DNA from: Peptoclostridium acidaminophilum DSM 3953
GTDB taxonomy: Bacteria; Bacillota; Clostridia; Peptostreptococcales; Peptostreptococcaceae
NCBI RefSeq assembly: GCF_000597865.1
Contig: NZ_CP007452.1
Span: 689,183-753,182, forward strand
DNA length: 64,000 nucleotides
Direction of reading: 5' to 3'
Shown here: positions 58,069-64,000 of the stretch, one piece after another
How positions within the stretch are numbered: position 1 is the first letter of the stretch
How the letters are laid out: the number at the start of each line of letters is the position of its first letter
Made by a program: the position numbers and the translations under genes
The notes under the pieces: generated by a model
Database searches by the model: none
What the model saw: the letters and a program-made list of their open reading frames with translations, nothing else
Told to the model about the DNA's origin: nothing

Positions 58069-59262
58069 TTACTTGTTCAAAAGCTCGCATATTCTCCTAA
58101 GCCCTTCTTCGAGTACTGAACTTGGGCAGGCCAGGTTGAGTCTGATGTAGCCGTCGGAGTCCGCAACAAACATGTTGCCTCCCTCAAGAAGAACTCCGGC
58201 GTTGTTTGCAAAGTAAAGAGGCAGGTCGACATCTTTTGAAACGTAGGCGTTTATATTGATCCAAGCCAGGTAGGTTGACTCTGGAATTTTGAAGACAGCC
58301 TTCGGCAGGTGTTCTTCAAGGTACTGTCTTGTGAATTCAAAGTTACCGTCCAAATATGCCTTAAGCTGGTTGAGCCACTCTTCACCATGCAGGTATGCCG
58401 CCTGAGCCGCTGCGATGCTCAGAGGGTTTTCAAAAGGATAGTGTCGCTGTTTCCAGGTGGCCCTAAGCTCGTCGTTAGGTATAATGACATTCGAGAACAT
58501 AAGCCCTGCCATATTGAATGTCTTGCTTGGAGCCATGCAAGTGATGATTCTGTCTGTTTCCGGGAAAAGCTTAGCTAGAGGCGTATGTGTTAGCCCTGTT
58601 CTAAGGAGATCGCAGTGTATCTCGTCGGATATTATCCAAAGACCGTTGTCCAGGCATATCTGTCCGACTTTTCTAAGCTCCTCCTCAGACCATACACGCC
58701 CTGAAGGATTGTGGGGATTGCAGTATACGCACAGAGTGACCTTCTCGTCCTTTGCCTTTCTCTCTATATCATCGAAATCCATAGTATAGTAGCCGTCATT
58801 TTCCAGCAGGGTAGAGCATACTGTTTCTATGCTGTTGAAGTCGGCCGCATATTTGAAATAGGCATACGAAGGAGTCAATATAAGTATCTTCTCGTCGGGC
58901 TTGCAGATGTGTCCTATAAGTTCGAATAGGGCAGGTATTATACCGTTTGATGTTACAAGATGCTCCTTGGGGAATGTCCAAGCGTAACGGTCCTGTGTCC
59001 ATGATGAAAACGCCTCATAGTATTCCGGGTCGAAAACCTTTGTATAGCCGAATATCCTCTTGTCGGCCCTGTCTTTAATTGCCTGAACTACTGCTGGCGG
59101 GGTTGCAAACTCCATGTCTGCCACCCACATGCGTATGAATTCATCATCCGCATAAGGAAACTTCATAGTTGGCGGGGCGTGGAAAATATACTCCCTGAAT
59201 CCGTCTGTGTTCATGGCGTTTGTGCCTCTTCTTTCAACTATTTCATCAAAATTGTAATTCAT
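58069..59262 (-). CDS. MalY/PatB-type PLP aminotransferase (cystathionine beta-lyase-like)
   Basis: 397 residues from ATG 59262 (GAGGAAGGTG upstream). The fold-type I motifs are present: NGIIPALFELIGHICKP, CNPHNPSGRVW, ISDEIHCDLL and the PLP lysine in APSKTFNMAGL. The N-terminal ADMEFATPPAV is typical of the PatB/MalY group, which splits C-S bonds of cystathionine or cysteine derivatives. Aminotransferase activity on other amino acids is possible. A divergent XRE-type regulator gene lies 245 bp away and may control it. Confidence 0.9.
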   Translation of the reverse strand: MNYNFDEIVERRGTNAMNTDGFREYIFHAPPTMKFPYADDEFIRMWVADMEFATPPAVVQAIKDRADKRIFGYTKVFDPEYYEAFSSWTQDRYAWTFPKEHLVTSNGIIPALFELIGHICKPDEKILILTPSYAYFKYAADFNSIETVCSTLLENDGYYTMDFDDIERKAKDEKVTLCVYCNPHNPSGRVWSEEELRKVGQICLDNGLWIISDEIHCDLLRTGLTHTPLAKLFPETDRIITCMAPSKTFNMAGLMFSNVIIPNDELRATWKQRHYPFENPLSIAAAQAAYLHGEEWLNQLKAYLDGNFEFTRQYLEEHLPKAVFKIPESTYLAWININAYVSKDVDLPLYFANNAGVLLEGGNMFVADSDGYIRLNLACPSSVLEEGLRRICELLNK

Positions 59263-59321
59263 AAAGCACCTTCCTCTTTAATTTTATCGTTTCAATTTGA
59301 AAAGTCTAATTCATTGAAGTC

Positions 59322-59350
59322 ATTATCGCACAAGTGATTTGGTTTTTCAA
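59322..59350 (-). promoter_or_regulatory. Promoter of the PatB-type gene
   Basis: On the minus strand TTGAAA (59350-59345) and GATAAT (59327-59322) are 17 bp apart, about 60 nt before the start codon. Confidence 0.65.
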
Positions 59351-59507
59351 AAAAGCTAAAATCTATTTAGGGGAAACAAAATCTTAAAATAGTTTCATTA
59401 AAGTGGATAAATTCTCTCTCCTATGCTAAGATTGAAGAAGTTTAATGGATTTTTTATTTATTCAGCAAATTGAATAATCTGGCGAAACCTAGGTTTGGAG
59501 GCTGAGC

Positions 59508-60215
59508 ATGGAAAAAATAAACCGAGAGATCGGCAGGAAAATCAAAAATTTCAGGAAGGGCAGGGGCATAACAGTACAGGTTCTGGCAAACATAATAAGC
59601 AAGAGCAAATCCACAGTTTCAAAATACGAGAACGGTGAAATATCAATAGATGTTGTTACGCTTTATAGCATTGCTGATGCCCTAAACATACACGTAGAAC
59701 AGCTTCTCTACATCGAGCCTAAGACTGAAAAGCATTTGTTAAAATCGGAACCATCCTCATTTTTCAGAAATTCCACAAGATTTTATTCCTATTTTTATGA
59801 CGGGAGGAGCAACGGACTCGTCAGGTGCGTCATAGACGTTTTTCCTCAGGAGGATCCTCCTTTTTTTAAGACGGTACTGTACATGAACGTAAAGAGCTAT
59901 GACAATTACGAGGACTGCGAAAATACTTACTGGGGCTACATGGAGCATTATGATGTGATTACAACTATTGTGCTGAGAAATCAGGCCACGCCTGTTGAGC
60001 GAGTAGTCATTAACATACTAGCCTCTTTCATGGACTCCCATAAAAAGTGGGGGCTAATGTCGGGAGTTTCGTTCAGGCCATTCATGCCCATAGCTCTTAA
60101 AATGCTATTTTCGAAGGAGCCACTGGCGGAGGGGAAAGAGCTAATACAAGAGCTTAAGATTTCTAAGGAAGACATAAGGATAATGAAGATATACAATATG
60201 CTGACTGTAACATAG
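59508..60215 (+). CDS. XRE-family transcriptional regulator with unrecognised C-terminal domain
   Basis: 235 residues from ATG 59508 (TTGGAGG upstream). Residues 7-65 form a Cro/C1-type helix-turn-helix (IGRKIKNFRKGRGITVQVLANIISKSKSTVSKYENGEISI region; recognition helix around SKSTVSKYENG). The remaining 165 residues are a presumed sensor domain with several aromatic residues (NSTRFYSYFYDGRSNGL) that I do not recognise. It is divergent from the PatB-type gene and 41 nt upstream of a PPOX gene; either could be its target. Confidence 0.87.
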   Translation: MEKINREIGRKIKNFRKGRGITVQVLANIISKSKSTVSKYENGEISIDVVTLYSIADALNIHVEQLLYIEPKTEKHLLKSEPSSFFRNSTRFYSYFYDGRSNGLVRCVIDVFPQEDPPFFKTVLYMNVKSYDNYEDCENTYWGYMEHYDVITTIVLRNQATPVERVVINILASFMDSHKKWGLMSGVSFRPFMPIALKMLFSKEPLAEGKELIQELKISKEDIRIMKIYNMLTVT

Positions 60216-60256
60216 CATGAGGATTGGCTGTGAAAAATGGAGAGGAGCTGATATTT

Positions 60257-60805
60257 TTGAAAGAGATGAGAAGAAAGGACCGTGAAATGGACGCGGATTT
60301 TGCTTATTCCATAATAGACAAATCACACTTTGGAACTATAGCCACAATAAATGAGGATGGAAGTCCCTACTGCGTTCCTGTTTCGCCCGCAAGGCAGGGC
60401 GACAGGATATATATTCACGGAGCCTGCCAGGGAGAAAAGATAGAAAATATAAAGCGTAGGCCGCAGGTATGCATTTCATTTGTGGGAGACGTCAAGGTGC
60501 CGCCGCCTTTTACTAGAGAGGAGTTTGAAAAAGCTCTTGAGGATCCAGCAACATTTGGAAGGAAGGTGAGCGGAAAATTCACCACAGAATACGAGTCTGC
60601 CGTGGCTTTCGGAATTGCCACTGTTGTCGAAGAAAGGGAAGAGAAAATTCTAGGTCTGAGACTTATTTCTGAAAAATACACGCCGGGGAACATGCCTTAT
60701 TTCGATGCCGCAATTGAAGTCAGTCTCGACAGGACGTGTGTAATTAGAATCGATATTACCGACATCAAGGGCAAGAGAAAGAAGCTTGCTGATAAGAAAG
60801 AATGA
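60257..60805 (+). CDS. Pyridoxamine 5'-phosphate oxidase/NimA family flavin-binding protein
   Basis: 182 residues from TTG 60257 (AGGAG 9 nt upstream), beginning MKEMRRKDREMDADFAYSII. The split-barrel pattern is present: HFGTIATINEDGSPYCVPVSPARQGDRIYIHGACQGEK region and AVAFGIATVVEE. It lies in the group of 5-nitroimidazole reductase NimA-like proteins that bind FMN. It is the intact relative of the frameshifted gene at 51872 and carries an extra segment (VPPPFTREEFEKALEDP) absent there. It is likely cotranscribed with the XRE gene. Confidence 0.87.
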   Translation: MKEMRRKDREMDADFAYSIIDKSHFGTIATINEDGSPYCVPVSPARQGDRIYIHGACQGEKIENIKRRPQVCISFVGDVKVPPPFTREEFEKALEDPATFGRKVSGKFTTEYESAVAFGIATVVEEREEKILGLRLISEKYTPGNMPYFDAAIEVSLDRTCVIRIDITDIKGKRKKLADKKE

Positions 60806-60973
60806 CGGATCTGTGCTTGATATAGAGCTGCCATCTAATATTTAGATTAATGCGACGATTTTTTTTGTATCTATAGTGCTTTTGACAATTTTTGTGCTAT
60901 TATAATAGAACGAGGCCGTTGAAAATTAAGCTGCGGCTGAGAATGACGAATAAATATCAAAGGGAGTGATAGC

Positions 60974-61657
60974 ATGGATGTTATTTACAGAGGAAAAACA
61001 AAGGATGTATACGATAAAGGCGACGGCAACTATCTTTTAAAGTTTAAGGATGATGTAACGGGTACGGACGGCGTATTCGATCCGGGAGCCAATACGGTAG
61101 GCCTGTCAATCGAAGGCGCAGGCAAGGCTGGCCTTAAGCTTACAAAATTTTTCTTTGAGAAAATAAACGATGCAGGAATTCCGACTCACTTTGTGGATGC
61201 TGACATTGAAAACGCTACTATGACGGTAAAGCCGGCGGAGGTTTTTGGAAAGGGATTAGAAGTCATTTTGAGATACAGGGCTGTAGGAAGCTTTTTCAGA
61301 AGATACGGTAAATACTGCAATGAGGGAGACAAGCTGGATTCTTACGTTGAGGTTACGCTAAAAGACGACGAAAGAAACGATCCTCTTATTACGGATGAAG
61401 CTCTTGAAATGCTAGGAATAATGAGCAAGGAAGAATACAAGGTATTGGCGGATCTCACTAGAAAGATAGGAGAAATAGTAAAGGAAGAAATGGCAAAGAA
61501 GGACCTTGAGCTGTACGACATAAAGTTTGAGTTCGGCCGTGTGGGAGAAGACAGACACATAGCTCTTATAGATGAAATTTCCGGAGGAAACATGAGAGCC
61601 TATCGCGGAGATGAGTATATCGAGCCTTTAAAACTAGAGCAAATAATGCTCGCATAA
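60974..61657 (+). CDS. purC: Phosphoribosylaminoimidazole-succinocarboxamide synthase
   Basis: 227 residues from ATG 60974 (AAAGGGAGTG upstream). It begins MDVIYRGKTKDVYDKGDGNYLLKFKDD with the ATP-binding GKTKDVY and has VILRYRAVGSFFRRYG, EVTLKDDERNDPLIT and KFEFGRVGEDRHIALIDEISG-like SAICAR synthase motifs. The enzyme joins CAIR and aspartate with ATP in purine synthesis. It stands alone here, not in a pur operon. TTGACA (60882) and TATAAT (60901) lie upstream but only 13 bp apart, so the promoter is unclear. Confidence 0.93.
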   Translation: MDVIYRGKTKDVYDKGDGNYLLKFKDDVTGTDGVFDPGANTVGLSIEGAGKAGLKLTKFFFEKINDAGIPTHFVDADIENATMTVKPAEVFGKGLEVILRYRAVGSFFRRYGKYCNEGDKLDSYVEVTLKDDERNDPLITDEALEMLGIMSKEEYKVLADLTRKIGEIVKEEMAKKDLELYDIKFEFGRVGEDRHIALIDEISGGNMRAYRGDEYIEPLKLEQIMLA

Positions 61658-61672
61658 TTTAAAACAGTTAAA

Positions 61673-61707
61673 AAAAATCGCCTTCCATTTTATGGAAGGC
61701 GATTTTT
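61673..61707. terminator. Bidirectional terminator between purC and EamA gene
   Basis: AAAAATCGCCTTCCA and TGGAAGGCGATTTTT form a 15-bp stem with a 4-nt loop and runs on both sides. Confidence 0.9.
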
Positions 61708-61717
61708 AGGGTATTTG

Positions 61718-62575
61718 TTATTTGTTGTACATGAGCATGTAAAAAGAAGCCAAGAATATAACAATGTACCCTGCTACGCTTAAAAAATCGGGAAGTACGC
61801 CAAAAAGAACCAAACTTATTATGGCTGAAAAGATTATATTGGTATAATCAAATATTGATATTTCCTTGGCGGGTGCAAATCTATAAGCATAGGTAATTCC
61901 GAATTGTCCGATGCTTGCAAAAATTCCTGCCAAAATCAAATAACTCAATTGAACGATGCTCATAGGAGTGTATGTTACAAGCATTAGAGGCAATGTTACA
62001 ATGCTAGAGAAAAAGGAAAAATAAAACACGATTGTATTCGGATTTTCCTTATTGCCTAAAACTCTAACGCAGGTGTAAGCAGATGCTGCAAATACTGCTC
62101 CTAATACCGCAATCATTGATGGTATAACTTCAGAATTAAAGGCCGGCTTAATTATAAACAACGCTCCTATAAAAGCAATTGATATTGCTGATATTTGTTT
62201 CTTGTTTATTTTTTCCTTTAGAAATAGCCATGAAAATATTATTACGAAAAAAGGACTTAATTTATTCAGCATATTGGCGTCTGATAGCACTAATCTATCT
62301 ATGGCATAATAATTAGAAATTATTCCTAGCGTACCAAAAGAAGATCTAAGCAATAATAACTTTTGGTTTGCTCCTTTTCCGAAAAAATTACTCTTGGTAT
62401 TCAAAATAGATATTGAAGCGGCTAAAAGTGATACTGTATTTCTGAAAAATGTTTTTTGAAAAGACGGTAAATCCCCAGACAGCTTGATAAACGCTGACAT
62501 CATTGCAAATCCAAAGGCAGACAGTATTATGAAAATTATTCCTTTGGATCTGTTGCTTAGATTAGTAAAATTCAT
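61718..62575 (-). CDS. EamA/DMT family transporter
   Basis: 285 residues, ten membrane segments in two repeats (IFIILSAFGFAMMSAFIKLSG and AVLGAVFAASAYTCVRVLG). The pattern SDANMLNKLSPFFVIIFSWLFLKEKI is like that of S-adenosylmethionine or riboflavin-type DMT carriers, but the substrate is unknown. It differs from the other two EamA proteins in the window and is AT-richer in codon use. ATG 62575. Confidence 0.85.
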   Translation of the reverse strand: MNFTNLSNRSKGIIFIILSAFGFAMMSAFIKLSGDLPSFQKTFFRNTVSLLAASISILNTKSNFFGKGANQKLLLLRSSFGTLGIISNYYAIDRLVLSDANMLNKLSPFFVIIFSWLFLKEKINKKQISAISIAFIGALFIIKPAFNSEVIPSMIAVLGAVFAASAYTCVRVLGNKENPNTIVFYFSFFSSIVTLPLMLVTYTPMSIVQLSYLILAGIFASIGQFGITYAYRFAPAKEISIFDYTNIIFSAIISLVLFGVLPDFLSVAGYIVIFLASFYMLMYNK

Positions 62576-62756
62576 ATTTATTTGTATGATATTAAAGGGT
62601 TAATATTCATACTTTTCCTTTCTTTAGACTTGTGATTTATAATATATTATATATTACTTCTATATCTTCTTTTTTTCAATAATGTCATATAGAAAGTCAA
62701 TGATACAATGAATATGGATTTCAACTTTTTTGTTGGAGTAACAGGAGGAGCTGTCT

Positions 62757-62837
62757 ATGACGAAAGTCATAGCACTAATTGGCGAGTGTGGGGATGTACA
62801 ACTTTCAGAAAATTTTCCTTACATCCCAAAATTTTAA
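62757..62837 (+). CDS. Short open frame with strong ribosome site (26 aa)
   Basis: ATG 62757 follows AGGAGGAG at 8 nt and reads MTKVIALIGECGDVQLSENF to TAA at 62835-62837. The ribosome site is as good as any in the window, but the product is short and matches no family I know. It may be a leader peptide for the CarD gene, a small protein, or the 5' remnant of a lost gene. The surrounding 62576-62955 region contains nothing else supported except the hairpin at 62875. Confidence 0.4.
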   Translation: MTKVIALIGECGDVQLSENFPYIPKF

Positions 62838-62874
62838 ATGATAAAATATAATTAAAGAGGCAAAACATAGGAAA

Positions 62875-62922
62875 GCGCAGCCTTGACATTCCGTAGCGGC
62901 AGTCAAGGCGCGCGTTTTTTTA
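62875..62922 (+). terminator. Strong hairpin upstream of the CarD gene
   Basis: GCGC-a-GCCTTGAC and GTCAAGGC-GCGC pair around a 14-nt loop, followed by seven T residues. It may end the short upstream frame or act as an attenuator in the CarD leader. Confidence 0.75.
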
Positions 62923-62955
62923 ATTGCAGTCAAAGAATTTAGTGGAGGAAGAAAA

Positions 62956-63453
62956 ATGTTCCATATCAATGATTATATTATGTACGGAAAAACTGGTGTG
63001 TGCCAGGTGACTGGAATCGAAAAGGGCAAGCTAATAGGCAATGCGGAAATTGAATATTATGTGCTAAAGCCTTTAAGCTGCGACACGACAATAAAAATAC
63101 CCGTGAATACCACAAAAGTAAATATGAGGCCAGTGGTATCAAAGATGGAAGTTCTTGATTTTATAGACTCAATGGCAGAAGAAGACACCGTATGGATCAA
63201 GGATGACAGGTCAAGGTTTAAGGAATTCGAGTCTAAGCTTAATGAAGGATCCTGTCTGGAGTGGATGGAGATAATCAAGTCTATTTACATAAAAGAGAGA
63301 GATAAACAAAGCGGAAGAAAGAGTATTTCTCCCAGAGACCGGGATATTTCAAAGGAGGCAAAGCGGCTTCTTTTTGAAGAATTTTCTCTGTCTCTTGGAA
63401 TACCGAAGGATGATGTGGAGAGCTTTATAATCAACAGAGTATCTAATTTTTAA
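62956..63453 (+). CDS. CarD/CdnL-family transcriptional regulator
   Basis: 165 residues from ATG 62956 (GGAGGAAG upstream). The N-terminal RNA-polymerase-interacting domain is clear: MFHINDYIMYGKTGVCQVTGIEK and YYVLKPL, with IKIPVNTTKVNMRPVVS. The C-terminal helical domain (residues 85-165) ends EFSLSLGIPKDDVESFI. Members bind the RNA polymerase beta subunit and stabilise or modulate open complexes at rRNA and other promoters. The gene is monocistronic with terminators behind it. Confidence 0.9.
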   Translation: MFHINDYIMYGKTGVCQVTGIEKGKLIGNAEIEYYVLKPLSCDTTIKIPVNTTKVNMRPVVSKMEVLDFIDSMAEEDTVWIKDDRSRFKEFESKLNEGSCLEWMEIIKSIYIKERDKQSGRKSISPRDRDISKEAKRLLFEEFSLSLGIPKDDVESFIINRVSNF

Positions 63454-63478
63454 TTAGGTCTATTGAGGAGAACAACTA

Positions 63479-63507
63479 AGGGTCCGAGAATTAGGACTCT
63501 TTTTTTA
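63479..63507 (+). terminator. Terminator of the CarD gene
   Basis: AGGGTCC and GGACTCT pair (one G-U) around an 8-nt loop, then seven T residues. Confidence 0.8.
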
Positions 63508-63538
63508 GAGTATTTGTAATTGAAAAAAATGATAATAA

Positions 63539-63573
63539 ATCGTCCTTTGAAATTTTAAAGGATGGTTTTTTTT
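63539..63573 (+). terminator. Second terminator-like hairpin
   Basis: ATCGTCCTTT and AAAGGATGGT pair with a G-U pair around GAAATTTT, followed by TTTTTT. It is a backup terminator before the IS21 element. Confidence 0.7.
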
Positions 63574-63603
63574 ACATATTGATATTTCACAATCAGCTCT
63601 GAA

Positions 63604-64000
63604 TGTCAATGAATATTTGAGCCAGGCGCTAGTGAATTTCTGAGCCACCTGTGCTAATGAAAAAGTATACCATTTTCATATTTGTGCTAATGAATATTTG
63701 AGCCACTTATTGTAATAAAGAAGGGAAATTGGGTTTAGCCTTCATTTCCCTTAATTCATCTTTTATTTGCTGTTGCTGTCCTTTCGATAAGAATCGCCAT
63801 TCATGTTTAATACATAGGAGCGGAATGTTATTCTGTCAACTAGGGCTGCGACCATTATTGGATTATCGAAAAGCTCTGTCCATCTTGAGAATTCAAGATT
63901 TGTGGTTATTATGATGCTGCCTTTTTCGGATCGATCAGAGATTACCTTGAAAAGCAGATCTGACTGATGCCTGTTAAAGCTTAGGTATGAGAGTTCATCT
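63604..64000 (-). mobile_element. IS21-family element, terminal part (continues past the window)
   Basis: The end carries three related terminal repeats with the core AAT-GAATATTTGAGCCA: 63604-63625, 63629-63649 (GAATTTCTGAGCCACC) and 63683-63706. A GTGCTAATGA block occurs twice (63651 and 63684). Multiple terminal repeats are typical of IS21 elements. The istB gene lies just inside. The element's outer end is taken as TGTCAATG at 63604. Confidence 0.8.
63763..64000 (-). CDS. istB: IS21-family helper ATPase IstB, C-terminal part
   Basis: About 79 residues to the TAA at 63765-63763; the N-terminal part lies beyond the window. The visible sequence begins DELSYLSFNRHQSDLLFKVI, includes GSIIITTNLEFSRWTELF (sensor I Asn and the arginine region of the AAA+ fold) and ends DRITFRSYVLNMNGDSYR. 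This is the usual IstB C-terminus. IstB is the ATP-dependent targeting protein of IS21 transposition. Confidence 0.88.
   Translation of the reverse strand, partial: DELSYLSFNRHQSDLLFKVISDRSEKGSIIITTNLEFSRWTELFDNPIMVAALVDRITFRSYVLNMNGDSYRKDSNSK

Noticed and set aside
60882-60906. TTGACA and TATAAT upstream of purC as a promoter
   Set aside because: Both boxes are perfect or near perfect, but the spacer is 13 bp, too short for sigma-A.

Overview
The window looks like chromosomal DNA of a low-to-mid GC Gram-positive anaerobe of the Clostridia, probably a spore former. The evidence is a YtvI-like sporulation membrane protein, SigI/RsgI, S-layer-homology surface proteins, GatCAB amidotransferase, NAD-dependent ligase, strong AGGAGG ribosome sites, many TTG starts and heavy use of AGG and ATA codons. 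No rRNA, tRNA, CRISPR array or recognisable riboswitch was found. The species cannot be named from the sequence alone.

Layout. 0-9 kb: the end of an unknown gene, a YtvI-like transporter, a three-gene export ABC operon (membrane-fusion lipoprotein, ATPase, permease; minus strand), a 2-hydroxyacid dehydrogenase, an EamA transporter, an atypical SDR and a formate/nitrite channel. 9-23 kb: ligA with a coupled orphan Eco57I-type DNA methyltransferase, gatCAB, a complete oligopeptide ABC operon (oppBCDFA), then a CadC-like ArsR regulator with its own promoter and operator. 23-28 kb: SigI/RsgI next to two paralogous SLH proteins with extremely acidic tandem repeats. 28-45 kb: housekeeping and hypothetical genes (AIR-synthase-like protein, cell-wall amidase, two metallophosphoesterases, radical SAM protein, MBL hydrolase, RelQ-like synthetase, nucleotidase, FBP aldolase, RsuA-like and RlmD-like RNA modification enzymes).

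45-52.4 kb is the accessory part. A 49-bp tandem repeat is followed by an OmpR-type two-component system, an IS3-family element inserted directly behind the start codon of a lipoprotein esterase gene, an IS110-family element whose leader can fold like a bridge RNA, and a frameshifted flavin/nitroreductase-like gene. A terminator-promoter module occurs on both sides of the two-component/esterase block. Codon choice in this block differs from the core genes. 52.4-64 kb returns to chromosomal genes: ridA, azlCD, a class II photolyase, a DHCR24-like flavoprotein, a double BFD-type 2Fe-2S protein under a palindromic operator, a PatB-type lyase with a divergent XRE regulator, purC, an EamA transporter and a CarD regulator. 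The window ends inside an IS21-family element (istB 3' end).

The most interesting observations are the IS110 leader RNA candidate, the exact reconstruction of the IS3 insertion that decapitated the esterase gene, the acidic SLH paralog pair beside sigI-rsgI, the orphan methyltransferase coupled to ligA, and the double BFD protein with an operator across its -10 box. Promoters and terminators were found by eye and carry no experimental support.
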